Shown piece by piece: positions 25,622-35,200 of a stretch of DNA of 64,000 nucleotides. Under the pieces are notes generated by a model. The model was not told the DNA's origin and ran no database searches. It worked only from the letters and a program-made list of their open reading frames with translations. Position numbers and translations under genes: made by a program. This DNA comes from Ruegeria sp. ANG-S4. Lineage in GTDB: Bacteria > Pseudomonadota > Alphaproteobacteria > Rhodobacterales > Rhodobacteraceae. Within the stretch, counting starts at the first letter, position 1. The number at the start of each line of letters is the position of its first letter. The stretch covers positions 1 through 64,000 of the forward strand of contig NZ_JWLK01000006.1 in the NCBI RefSeq assembly GCF_000814005.1. The letters are read 5' to 3'.

Positions 25622-26875
25622 TTACTGATGCGGTGCATACCAGCTGGCCAGGCCGTCCTGCAGCTTTTGACCAAGTGCTTCAGGTGCCTCGGCACCCTTG
25701 ATGGCTGCAACAGAAGCGCCCCAGGTTTCGTTTTCCAGATTAGGTGTACCGCGTGACAGGATCTGATAGGTCGAGCGGATCGTGCTTTCGCACTCTTCAC
25801 GCCATCCAACGATTTCCTTAGCCAGCGGGTCGTCCAATTCGACCGGAGTGCTGGACAGCGGGAAGAAACCGGGCAGAGCGTTGCCGAAGATGCCCGCAAA
25901 CTCAGGGCTCGCGACCCAGGCCAGGAAGGTGCGCGCAGCCTCCTGGTTTTCGCTGGCGGCGTTCATGCCGATGCCAATATCGGTGTGATCGGAAATATAG
26001 CAAGTGTCGCCTGCGTTCTGGACGGGTGGCTTAAAAGCACCCATTTCGAAATCGGCCTGCGTGTTAAAGCCCGAGATTTCCCAGCTGCCCGCTGGATAAA
26101 CAGCCGCTCGGCCCAACGTGAACAGGTTCTGGCTGTCGGGATAGGTCTGTGCCTCGTATCCGTCACCCAGATAACCGGCCCATTTTGCCAGCGTCGCATA
26201 GGGGGCGACCCACTGAGGATCGGTCAGTTTCTGTTCACCATTTATGAGTGCCAGGCGACCTTCCTCACCTTTCCAGTAGTTCGGGCCGATGTTGTTGTAG
26301 CCCATTGTTGCAGCTTCCCACTGGTCGTTTGTGCCCATTGCCATCGGGATGTAAGTGCCGTCTTCCTTGATCATGTCGAGTGCGGCAAAGAACTCGGCCT
26401 CGGTCGTGGGCACTTCGATACCCAGCTCGTTGAACGCGTCCTTGTTGTAGATGAAGCCATGGATCACCGAGGCCATTGGTACGCAGAAGCTGACCGAGGC
26501 ATCATCGGTCTGCCAGGCGGATTTTGCGACGTCCGAGAAGTTACTCATTGCTTCCAGATCAGACAGATCGGTTAGATGGCCTGCCTCATATAGCGCCAGT
26601 GACGCGTCAAACGGGCGGCAGGTAATCAGATCACCGGCAGAGCCGGCTTCGAGTTTAGAGTTCAAGACGGCGTTGTATTCCGCAGGGGCTGACGGGGAAA
26701 ACACGACCTTGATACCGGGATTGGCCGCTTCAAATGCGGGGATGATCTTTTCCTGCCACAGGGCAAGGTCATCGTTGCGCCAGCTCTCGATGGTCAGCGT
26801 CGCATCTTGCGCATAAGCGCCACTGGCGATAAGTGCAGTGCTCATCAGGGCAAGGCTTAGTACATTACGTTTCAT
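25622..26875 (-). CDS. Periplasmic sugar-binding protein of the ABC importer
   Basis: 417 residues. A signal peptide (MKRNVLSLALMSTALIASG, AYAQ) precedes a family-1 extracellular binding protein: LTIESWRNDDLALWQEKIIP, then KVVFSPSAPAEYNAVLNSKL and RAAVYPAGSWEISGF. It should capture a sugar in the periplasm for the two permeases downstream. Its gene overlaps the end of murQ by 4 bp, so amino sugars or muropeptide-derived sugars such as GlcNAc or MurNAc are the best-guess ligands. Confidence 0.9.
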   Translation of the reverse strand: MKRNVLSLALMSTALIASGAYAQDATLTIESWRNDDLALWQEKIIPAFEAANPGIKVVFSPSAPAEYNAVLNSKLEAGSAGDLITCRPFDASLALYEAGHLTDLSDLEAMSNFSDVAKSAWQTDDASVSFCVPMASVIHGFIYNKDAFNELGIEVPTTEAEFFAALDMIKEDGTYIPMAMGTNDQWEAATMGYNNIGPNYWKGEEGRLALINGEQKLTDPQWVAPYATLAKWAGYLGDGYEAQTYPDSQNLFTLGRAAVYPAGSWEISGFNTQADFEMGAFKPPVQNAGDTCYISDHTDIGIGMNAASENQEAARTFLAWVASPEFAGIFGNALPGFFPLSSTPVELDDPLAKEIVGWREECESTIRSTYQILSRGTPNLENETWGASVAAIKGAEAPEALGQKLQDGLASWYAPHQ

Positions 26876-27795
26876 TTGGTTTCTCCCAGGTTGTTAGTTT
26901 CGTTGTCTTGCTTCAATCGGTTCATGGCGGTGCGCAAATGGCCCGCTGTCTCGGTCAACAATTCCTCAGCTGCCTCTAGTGATTTGGCACCAGCAGCAAT
27001 AAGCGCCGCGCTTTTCAGTGCGCCGTTCGTGGACCTGAGTGCTGCATCGGCGGTTTCGGGAGTTACGTCAGTCAACTGGCAGACAATCCCGTTGGCACGC
27101 GCGCGCAGCTTGTCATTGTCCGCACGTAAATTGATCATCATGCCGTCCTGGATATGCCCCAGCTCGACAGCCATAAGTGTTGACAGCATGTTCAATGCAA
27201 TCTTCTGCGCAGTTCCCGCTCCCATTCGAGTTGAGCCGGAAATCAATTCGGGCGGCGTAGGCAGCAACACGGCATGATCCGCCAGTTGAAGCAATAATGA
27301 TCCCGCGTTATTGGCAATCCCGATGACAGGCACGTCTTTGGCCTGTGCCATCTTGGCAGCGGCAATCGTATAAGGTGTCGTTCCGCTGGCCGAAACCGCG
27401 ATTAGAGTATCATTCGCGTGCAGGTCAGCCAGCTCATACTCCAGCGTATCCGCCGCGTCTTCCACGTCGCCCGGCATTTCAGCCGTGGTTGGCAAACCGC
27501 CCGCCATGTGGATAGCAATCTGTTCCGTCGGGATTGAGAAGGTGCCGCCAAGCTCCAACGCGTCCGAAGCAGCCATCAGGCCGGATGACCCTGCCGCCAG
27601 ATAGCGCAGCTTTCCACCCGAACGGATCGAGTTGGCCATTGCCCGCGCACCGGCGCATATCGCGGCTAAAGCCTTCAAAGGTGCCTGTGCTGCTGATGCT
27701 TGTGAGTCCGCCAGAAGTTCCGCAACCTCGATCAGCGGCCGGGTATCAAGCCCCTGCGCGTCCTGATGCAGTTGTTCCGTTACCGGCTTGTTCAC
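26872..27795 (-). CDS. murQ: N-acetylmuramic acid 6-phosphate etherase
   Basis: 307 residues. A SIS domain with GGKLRYLAAGSSGLMAASDA and ASGTTPYTIAAAKMA is followed by the MurQ signature GSTRMGAGTAQKIALNMLST (residues about 190-209). It cleaves the D-lactyl ether of MurNAc 6-phosphate to give GlcNAc 6-phosphate and D-lactate. A GTG start at 27795 is chosen: GGGGGAG lies six bases upstream, whereas the frame otherwise begins with a TTG inside that site. It is the first gene of the importer operon and diverges from the kinase/GntR/NagA arm, which supplies the other steps of MurNAc use. Confidence 0.9.
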   Translation of the reverse strand: MNKPVTEQLHQDAQGLDTRPLIEVAELLADSQASAAQAPLKALAAICAGARAMANSIRSGGKLRYLAAGSSGLMAASDALELGGTFSIPTEQIAIHMAGGLPTTAEMPGDVEDAADTLEYELADLHANDTLIAVSASGTTPYTIAAAKMAQAKDVPVIGIANNAGSLLLQLADHAVLLPTPPELISGSTRMGAGTAQKIALNMLSTLMAVELGHIQDGMMINLRADNDKLRARANGIVCQLTDVTPETADAALRSTNGALKSAALIAAGAKSLEAAEELLTETAGHLRTAMNRLKQDNETNNLGETK

Positions 27796-27836
27796 GTGAT
27801 TCTCCCCCAAAAGCTCCCACGATCATACCTTTTAGA

Positions 27837-27854
27837 TACCATTAGTCTACCATT
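27837..27854. promoter_or_regulatory. Candidate GntR operator: TACCATT direct repeat
   Basis: TACCATT at 27837-27843 recurs at 27848-27854, exactly one helical turn (11 bases) apart, in the 160-bp space between murQ and the divergent kinase gene. On the other strand this reads AATGGTA twice, resembling the TGGT half-sites of NagR/DasR-type GntR operators. The regulator gene is in the adjacent operon. Assignment is by pattern and position only. Confidence 0.35.
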
Positions 27855-27955
27855 TATTTTTCGACCCCGCCTTCAGGGCTTACATAGGCAAATATTGCGT
27901 ATTTGGTCATAATTGGGACTTTAATTCTGACAATAGGTATTATATAGGCCTCTAT

Positions 27956-28843
27956 ATGACTCGATCTTCAAAACCACTGATTCTGGCTGTAGACGGGGGC
28001 GGGACACGCTGTCGACTTGCGCTTTGTGACGGTGTTACGCGTCATAGGGTCGAGGTGGGCGCGGCAAACGTATCCACTGATTTCGACGCCGCCTGTCGCG
28101 CATTACAGCGCGGGTTAGAGGCACTGATATCTCAATCAGGTCATTCCTTTGAGGAACTCACACAAGCCCCCGCCTATATGGGGTTGGCCGGGATCACAGG
28201 TGATGCGATTGCGGAAAAACTGGCAGCAGCTTTGCCGTTCCATAACATTCGCATTGAGGATGATCGCGCGGCTGCTTTGCGCGGGGCGCTCGGCCCAGAT
28301 GATGGGTTTGTCGCACATTGCGGGACTGGGTCTTTCATCGCCAAACAACGGGCTGGCGTGATCGGACTGGCCGGAGGATGGGGGCCCGTTCTGGGCGATC
28401 ATGCTTCAGCACAGTGGATTGGGAAACGAGCGCTGTCGAAGGCTTTGGATCACGTTGATGGCTTAAGCCCGCCTTCTCATTTGGCGCAGGATCTGCTGTC
28501 TGAGCATGGTGGCGCACCCGGACTGGTTCGAGCAGCTGCGCAGATGTCCCCAACCGAATTTGGCGCAATCGCACCGCAGGTTACAGAGTTGGCCCGCAAA
28601 AAGGATGCGCTCGCGATCAAGCTTTTGCAGGACGGCGCGGATTATCTGGCAGGTATGTTGCATAAGATGGGGTGGGCACCTGGTCTGCCGATTTGCCTGA
28701 CCGGAGGCATCGGACCCTACTATGCGGCGTATCTGCCTCAAACCATGCAAGCTGCGTTGGTCGAGCCTTTGGGCGATCCATTATCTGGCGCTTTGGCTTT
28801 GGTACGTGCCTATCAGAAGGAAATCGAACATGAATGTAGCTGA
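27956..28843 (+). CDS. BadF/BadG-family sugar kinase (GlcNAc/MurNAc kinase)
   Basis: 295 residues of the ASKHA fold. The phosphate-1 loop is ILAVDGGGTRCRLALCD (residues 8-24), the phosphate-2/adenosine regions include FVAHCGTGSFIAK and ICLTGGIGPYYAAYL. The family includes human N-acetylglucosamine kinase and bacterial MurK, which phosphorylates both MurNAc and GlcNAc at O6. In this locus the product would feed MurQ and NagA. It heads the plus-strand arm and overlaps the GntR gene by 14 bp. The promoter shares the 160-bp divergent space with murQ. Confidence 0.85.
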   Translation: MTRSSKPLILAVDGGGTRCRLALCDGVTRHRVEVGAANVSTDFDAACRALQRGLEALISQSGHSFEELTQAPAYMGLAGITGDAIAEKLAAALPFHNIRIEDDRAAALRGALGPDDGFVAHCGTGSFIAKQRAGVIGLAGGWGPVLGDHASAQWIGKRALSKALDHVDGLSPPSHLAQDLLSEHGGAPGLVRAAAQMSPTEFGAIAPQVTELARKKDALAIKLLQDGADYLAGMLHKMGWAPGLPICLTGGIGPYYAAYLPQTMQAALVEPLGDPLSGALALVRAYQKEIEHECS

Positions 28844-29585
28844 TTTCCTGCGACCCGAAGGATGGCTGGGGCAAAACGCTGGTCCGCGCTATGTACAGCT
28901 GCGTCAACGACTGGAAAAGGGGATCGAGGACGGAATCCTGCCCCCCAACAGCTCGCTGCCGCCTGAACGAGAGATAGCCGAACTGACCGACTTGTCGCGC
29001 GTGACCGTGCGCAAGGCCATTCAGGAACTGGTGCGTAAAGGCGCGGTTGAACAGCGACAGGGATCGGGGTCTTTCGTGCGTGAACCCGTTGCCCGGGTCG
29101 AACAATCGCTGTCTCATCTGACCTCTTTCACCGAAGATATGGAAAGGCGCGGCCTCAAGACCACTTCAACCTGGCTTGAACGCGGCATTTTCCTACCCTC
29201 GCCCGAAGAGATGATGGCCCTTGGCCTGTCCACCAATGAACAGGTTGCCCGCATCCACCGTTTGCGCGCGGCTGGGGGGCGACCGATGGCACTTGAACGC
29301 GCGGCGCTGCCACTGGATATTCTGCCGAACCCGACCGAAGTGAGCGGATCGCTTTACGCTGTTCTCGAACAAACCGGGTTTCGACCGATGCGCGCGATCC
29401 AGAAAATTTCGGCCATCAACCTCGAGGCGCCAGAGGCCGAGCTTCTGGACGTCGCCGAGGGCACTGCCGGTCTTCGGATTCAACGCACCTCTTATCTGGA
29501 AAGCGGGCGGGTCGCTGAACTGACCCGCTCAATCTATCGCGGTGACGCTTACGACTTCGTGGCCGAACTGCGACTATCTAATTGA
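28830..29585 (+). CDS. GntR-family regulator with UTRA domain (NagR-like)
   Basis: 251 residues. The GntR winged helix lies in residues 20-85 (PRYVQLRQRLEKGIEDGIL, LPPEREIAELTDLSRVTVRK, GSGSFVRE). A UTRA effector domain of the HutC subfamily follows (DMERRGLKTTSTWLERGIF to the end), as in NagR/YvoA, which respond to GlcN6P or GlcNAc6P. The ATG at 28830 has AGAAGGAAA upstream and lies inside the end of the kinase gene. The regulator probably represses both arms of the locus until amino-sugar phosphates accumulate. Confidence 0.9.
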   Translation: MNVADFLRPEGWLGQNAGPRYVQLRQRLEKGIEDGILPPNSSLPPEREIAELTDLSRVTVRKAIQELVRKGAVEQRQGSGSFVREPVARVEQSLSHLTSFTEDMERRGLKTTSTWLERGIFLPSPEEMMALGLSTNEQVARIHRLRAAGGRPMALERAALPLDILPNPTEVSGSLYAVLEQTGFRPMRAIQKISAINLEAPEAELLDVAEGTAGLRIQRTSYLESGRVAELTRSIYRGDAYDFVAELRLSN

Positions 29586-29597
29586 AAGCCTGGGACC

Positions 29598-30626
29598 ATG
29601 TCTGACAATACCACTCAAATGCAGCGGGAGATTAATGAGATACCCGACGCAGTCGATCGCCTGCTGACCGAAGGCGCAAGCCGGGTTTTGCAAACGGCTG
29701 ATGAAATCCGGGCCCGCGATCCAAGGTTCCTGATCTCGGTTGCGCGGGGCTCTTCGGATCATGCCTGTAGCTTCCTTAAATACGCGTCTGAGTTACTGCT
29801 GGGCTTGCCAATGGCCTCGGTCGGGCCGTCGGTCAAATCGATCTATGGCGTCGACATGCGCTGCGAGGATGCAGTCTGTATCTCGGTCTCACAATCTGGG
29901 CAAAGCCCGGACATCGTGCAGCTCACGCAATCTGTAACTTCGGCCGGGGCCTATTCTGTTGCGATCACCAACAACACCGCCTCGGCTCTGGCCGATGCGT
30001 CTAATGCTACGCTGCCAATCCATGCGGGCCCCGAGCTGAGTGTGGCCGCAACAAAAACTTTCGTCACCTCCCTGGTCACGGGTCTGTGGCTGATCGCACA
30101 GGTGAAACGCGACGACTTGCTGTTGCGTGCAATTCATGACTTGCCAGACAGCCTCTCGGAAGCCATCGCCTGTGATTGGAGCGCGGTGGCGGATGCGGTT
30201 GATGGCAGTTCGCTGTTCACTTTGGGGCGTGGTCTGTCGCTGGCCATTTCCAACGAAGCCGCATTGAAGTTCAAGGAGACCTGCCAGATTCACGCCGAAA
30301 GCTATTCGGCGGCCGAGGTGCTGCATGGCCCTGTCTCTATCGTCGATCATGGTTTTCCGGTGTTGGCCTTGTCATCCGGCGACGCGACCGAGTCCTACCT
30401 AGCCGAGATCGCAGATGAACTGTCGGCCAAAGGGGCAGATGTCTTTGCCACCACCAGCCGAGTAAAACAAGCGACGGTCCTGCCGCATGTCAGGACATCA
30501 CACTGGATGACCGACCCGATCCCCGTAATCGCGTCCTTTTACGGAATGGTTGAAAGCGTCGCCACTCGGCGTGGGGTTGATCCGGACATGCCCCGGCACC
30601 TGAAGAAAGTGACGGAAACGGTATGA
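29598..30626 (+). CDS. SIS-domain glucosamine-6-phosphate deaminase (NagB-II/GlmS-like)
   Basis: 342 residues, equal to the isomerase half of GlmS without the glutaminase domain. Two SIS modules are visible: ISVARGSSDHACSFLKYASE with VCISVSQSGQSPDIVQLTQS, then LFTLGRGLSLAISNEAALKF, KETCQIHAESYSAAEVLHGP, the typical GlmS/NagB-II segment. Without the glutaminase half, the expected reaction is deamination/isomerisation of GlcN6P to fructose 6-phosphate plus ammonia. The start is twelve bases after the GntR gene, and the 3' end overlaps nagA by 4 bp. There is no classical NagB nearby, which supports this assignment. Confidence 0.87.
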   Translation: MSDNTTQMQREINEIPDAVDRLLTEGASRVLQTADEIRARDPRFLISVARGSSDHACSFLKYASELLLGLPMASVGPSVKSIYGVDMRCEDAVCISVSQSGQSPDIVQLTQSVTSAGAYSVAITNNTASALADASNATLPIHAGPELSVAATKTFVTSLVTGLWLIAQVKRDDLLLRAIHDLPDSLSEAIACDWSAVADAVDGSSLFTLGRGLSLAISNEAALKFKETCQIHAESYSAAEVLHGPVSIVDHGFPVLALSSGDATESYLAEIADELSAKGADVFATTSRVKQATVLPHVRTSHWMTDPIPVIASFYGMVESVATRRGVDPDMPRHLKKVTETV

Positions 30627-31756
30627 CCGGTCCTTCGATCACCTTCGCAGGCGGCCCGATTTTTGATGGCAGTGATCTGCACGATGGCTATGCCGCCCGG
30701 TTTCAAAACGGGGTGATGGAGGCATTGGTCCCCGAGGATCAGATACCCTCGGACGCCCGGATCGAGGACCTCGCAGGGCGCATCCTCAGTCCTGGATATG
30801 TGGATCTACAGGTCAATGGTGGTGATGGTGTGATGTTCAACGACGACCCGTCCGTTGATACACTGACCCGGATCGCAAAGGCGCATCGCGGGTTAGGGGC
30901 GACCCGCATCCTGCCCACCCTGATCACGGACACGGCCGAAAAGACACGGGCCGCGATTGGAGCATCTATCGAAGCCATTCAGGCAGGCATTCCGGGCATC
31001 GCCGGCCTGCATCTTGAAGGCCCACATCTGTCAGAGCGCCGCAAAGGGGCACATGATGCAGCGCTGATCCGCCCGATGGAGCAAGCCGATCTGGACGCGA
31101 TGATTGCCGCGGCAGAGCATTTGCCCGCCTTGATGGTCACGCTTGCACCCGAATCTACGACGCAAGAGCAAGTGATGGCGCTGACGCAGGCCGGAATCAT
31201 CGTCTCGCTTGGCCACACCGATGCATCCTTTGAGACCTGCATGGCCTATGCCGATGCAGGTGCGCGCTGCGCCACACATCTGTTCAACGCCATGAGCCAG
31301 CTTGGCAACCGAGAGCCGGGACTGGTCGGTGCCGCATTATCTCATGGGTTGATGTCGGCGGGGCTGATTGCGGACGGGGTGCATGTTCATCCCGAAGCCA
31401 TGCGCACCGCGTGGGCTACCAAGCGGGGACCCGGGCAGGTTTTTCTTGTCAGCGATGCAATGGCCGTCGCCGGGACTGATTTGACAGAATTCCAATTGGA
31501 AGGCCGCCCGATCCGGCGGGAAGATGGTAAGCTGACCTTGCAAGATGGCACCTTGGCTGGGGCCGATCTATGCCTGACCCAGGCAGTGAAGGTTCTGACG
31601 GAACAGGTCGATATCCCCTTGCCACAGTCACTGGCCGCAGCCACCAGCGTACCGCATCAGGTCATTGCGAAGCGGGGTGAAAGGCTAGCGCTTGATCTGG
31701 CACACATGATCCTGATCATGCGGGATTTGTCAGCCGCACAACCGGTTCAATTCTGA
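30623..31756 (+). CDS. nagA: N-acetylglucosamine-6-phosphate deacetylase
   Basis: 377 residues. Landmarks: GYVDLQVNGGDGVMFNDD (metal-site H-x-N variant is here Q-x-N), GLHLEGPHLSERRKGAHD with the metal Glu, SLGHTDASFETC and CATHLFNAMSQL with metal His, and LVSDAMAVAGT with the catalytic Asp. It hydrolyses GlcNAc6P to GlcN6P and acetate in the cytoplasm. It overlaps the SIS deaminase gene by 4 bp, and its product is that enzyme's substrate. Confidence 0.92.
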   Translation: MTGPSITFAGGPIFDGSDLHDGYAARFQNGVMEALVPEDQIPSDARIEDLAGRILSPGYVDLQVNGGDGVMFNDDPSVDTLTRIAKAHRGLGATRILPTLITDTAEKTRAAIGASIEAIQAGIPGIAGLHLEGPHLSERRKGAHDAALIRPMEQADLDAMIAAAEHLPALMVTLAPESTTQEQVMALTQAGIIVSLGHTDASFETCMAYADAGARCATHLFNAMSQLGNREPGLVGAALSHGLMSAGLIADGVHVHPEAMRTAWATKRGPGQVFLVSDAMAVAGTDLTEFQLEGRPIRREDGKLTLQDGTLAGADLCLTQAVKVLTEQVDIPLPQSLAAATSVPHQVIAKRGERLALDLAHMILIMRDLSAAQPVQF

Positions 31757-32274
31757 TCAACCCTCTGAGGAGCCGACAACCGACAGGCTGTCAGTTAGGG
31801 TTTCCGAGAGTAGACCGAGCGAAAAACGCTACGCTGCCTTCTCGGACCATAACGAACCGCGAACATCGTTGAACAAGAGTTATATGAATCGATCTCTGGT
31901 TGCGTGGTCAGTTCAACTGCTGGTCAAACGTACAATCACGATCACCGACTCCGAAGCCGCCGTACGTGCGAACCGCAGAAAACGACGGCACTGAGCCCAA
32001 AATGGCAAATGCCGCGCTATAGGTTAACTGGTGGGATCCAAGCATTGTTGCCCGTGAACATGACAAGGGTCGGCCCAAAGCTGCCGCTCATCGGTTCTTT
32101 CAGAGCACACATGTGATCAAATTGCATCATACAAAAGACCAGTCAGAAATTAGTTAGTATATCGTTAATCGGAACATCAAAAAGTCATCATTTTTTTGCT
32201 GCTAACAGACACGCGGGTGTTTCCGCGCAAAAAAGTTGCGGTGGTTTCCAGACCACCCTTAAGGGGTGAACAAG
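31757..32274. other. Intergenic region before the autotransporter, with 5'-leader hairpin
   Basis: About 520 bases without a supported gene. AACCCT at 31759-31764 pairs with AGGGTT at 31797-31802 just after nagA, enclosing a smaller palindrome GACAGGCTGTC; no T tract follows. Close to the autotransporter start, GGTGGT at 32240-32245 pairs with ACCACC at 32252-32257, ending a few bases before the AAGGGG ribosome site, so it could influence translation. Confidence 0.4.
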
Positions 32275-35200
32275 ATGTTTCGAGTAAGCGGTTTAAACCG
32301 TAAAGCGCACCGTCGTGCGGCGGCACTTTCCAAAGCACAGACCAGCAAATTCCATCAGAGAAAACCTGCTGCATTGCGTGCTTTCGCTGCTCCGATTGCG
32401 GCCGGTGCGATAGGTTTGGGCGCTTCGATTGGAGTGGCAACTCCTTCGGTGGCGCAAACGGTTGTTCCTCCGTCAAATGGTCCCTGTATTGTTGCGGGTG
32501 ACCTCGCCACTTGTACGGGAGATGTTTCAACGGGTGTACAGGCGAACGGGCCAACACTCGAAACGCTCAATATCAATAACGTGACAGCTGCGGGAATTGC
32601 ACCAGGCGGTGGAACAGACGGCGTGGCTTTCAGCACACCAACAGGCAACGCAACCCTTAACATCCGGACGACTGGTACAAGCGGCATTGTCACTACCGGG
32701 AACGGCGCGGATGGGATTGTCGTGGACGCAGACGGCGACGGGGATGTTTCGATCACATCAACGGGCGACCTTGCAACAAACGGACGCCGATCCTTTGGCA
32801 TTCGATCCGATCTTGAGGGTGATGGTGCTGTGTCGGTCAACTCTACAGGCAACATCACAACGTCTGGACGCAGCAGAAGCGTCGGTATCGGCGCCACTCA
32901 ACAAGGTGGTGATGGCGATGTGTCAGTGGTTTCAGATGGTCGTATCAGCACATCGGGCAACCGTTCAGACGGAATTTACGCCAATCAGGACGGTGGAGGC
33001 GGCACGGTATCGGTTAACTCAGCAGGCGACATCAGCACGGCCGGAAATCGATCAACAGGCATCACCGCGCTTCAGAGTGGCGGCGAAGGGGATGTCTCGG
33101 TGGTCTCGAATGGCAATATCTCGACGGCCGGGAACAACTCTGGTGGTATACTTGGACAGCAAAGCGATGACGATGGCGACATCGCGATCCAATCGACTGG
33201 AAATATCACGACAGAAGGAAACAACGCGAACGCCATCTTGGCGCGTCAAAATGGCGGAGATGGGGATGTCACCGTTGAAACCGAGGGCAACCTTTCGACT
33301 TCTGGCAACAACGCCCGTGGTATCTTTGCCCGGCAAGATGACGGTGACGGCGATATCACGATCCGCTCGACCGGAAACATCACGACCGGTGGCAACAACG
33401 CTGATGGCATCTTTGCCCGCCAAAGGGGCGGAGACGGAGATATCAGCGTCACTTCGTCGGGCAATATTTCGTCCGCAAGGGACGGCATCCGCGCGCTTGT
33501 GACTAATGATGGCGACATTACCATTACAAACCGCGGCGATGTCAGCGGTGCAGCAGCGGGCGACGGTATCAACGCAATGGTGAATGGCGCGGGAGATGTC
33601 GTCATCGACAGCATCGGGGATATTACTGGCAGAGAATACGGGATCTACGGCGCAGCCAATGCAACAGGCACCGTAACGATCAATTCCAACGGCAACATTT
33701 CTGCTGACGAAGAACATGCGATCTTTGCTGACGCCGAGGACGGGAATGTGACCGTCAATGTGACCGGCGACGTCCAATCGCGCGACAGCGATGCAATTGA
33801 TGTGGAAACCGGCAGCCCCGGTGGCGTGATTGACGTCACCGTAGTGGGCAATATCACAGGGGGTGCGATCGGTATTGACGCTGATGCCGAGGATTCCGGT
33901 GACATAACCATTCAAGTCACAGGTGATATCCGCGCCGATTCGGATGACGGCATCGAAGCCGAAGTTGATGGTGACGGCGACATCTCGATCACGATGAACG
34001 GTGATATTGAAGCTAGCGAACACGGCATCCGCAGCTTTTTTGCAGGCGATGGAAACATCGTGGTTGAGGCGTCGGGTGATATCACGGCTGAGAACATTGA
34101 TGGCATTAACGCTGAAATAGACGGAAACGGTGATGTCACCATTTCAGCAACCGGCACCATCGATGCCGAAGTTGACGGAATCTTCGCCCATGTGACCGAG
34201 AACGGCAACATAAGCATCACAAACTCTGCATCCATAACCGCCAGAAATGACGAGGGAATTGACGCCGAAATCTTTGGAGATGGCGATGTTTTTATTAGCA
34301 ATTCTGGTCAGATAACCTCTCGCGAAGACGATGCGGTCGAAGTAGATGTCGAGGGAAGCGGCAACGTCAGTATTGAGAACACTGCCCGTCTTACCGCCGA
34401 TTCCGACGCTATTGACATCGAGTTAAACGGCGACGGTGATGCCAGGGTCACCAACGGCGGGGCGTTGCGTTCGCTGGACAATAACGGGATCGAAGTGGAT
34501 GTAGACGGAGCCGGTTCGATCACCATTGTGAACACCGGAAAAATTGATGCGTTCGAATACGGTATCGAGATCGAAGATCGTGATAACAATGCCGCCGCAA
34601 CCATCACGAACTCGGCCCGCATCACCGGACGCGAAGGCTTTTCCATCGTATTTGGAGGGGACGGCAATGACACGTTAACGCTCGAACCCGGCTCGGTCCT
34701 GAATGGTTCGGTCGATTTCGGTAATGGTAATGATGGAATGGGCGGAACAAACCCGAATGACTTCGACACGTTGAACTTTGCGCGCGGAATGAACGCGGTT
34801 GTTAATTTTGCCGATGCTTCGGGTGACGACAATGACCTCGCGTCCGCCCCCGAAATCGTCAATTTCGGAGGGGCCGGCGTTTTGGCCAACAATGGCCTCA
34901 CGGCGGTTTCGGTCGATACAACAGGATTTGCGGCCCAAGGTACCTTCATCAGCGATCTGACCGACGCAGTATTCAACACGATTGAAACCGCCAGCCCCTA
35001 TGCGTCCGGGTCATCGGACGGTCAGGTCAGCAGAAACCTGGGTCCCTTCGGGTATGTCGAACAGGATAACGGTCCATATGTATGGGCTTCGGCCTTTGGC
35101 GGAGATCGCGATGTTGAAGAAGACGGTTCAAACCTTGGGTTCAGCCATCGCATGTACGGTTTCGTAGTTGGTGCCGAAACGAATGAACTCATCGATAGTA

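Noticed and set aside
32700-34600. CRISPR-like or tandem DNA repeat array
   Set aside because: The periodicity is at protein level inside one long reading frame and the DNA units are not identical.
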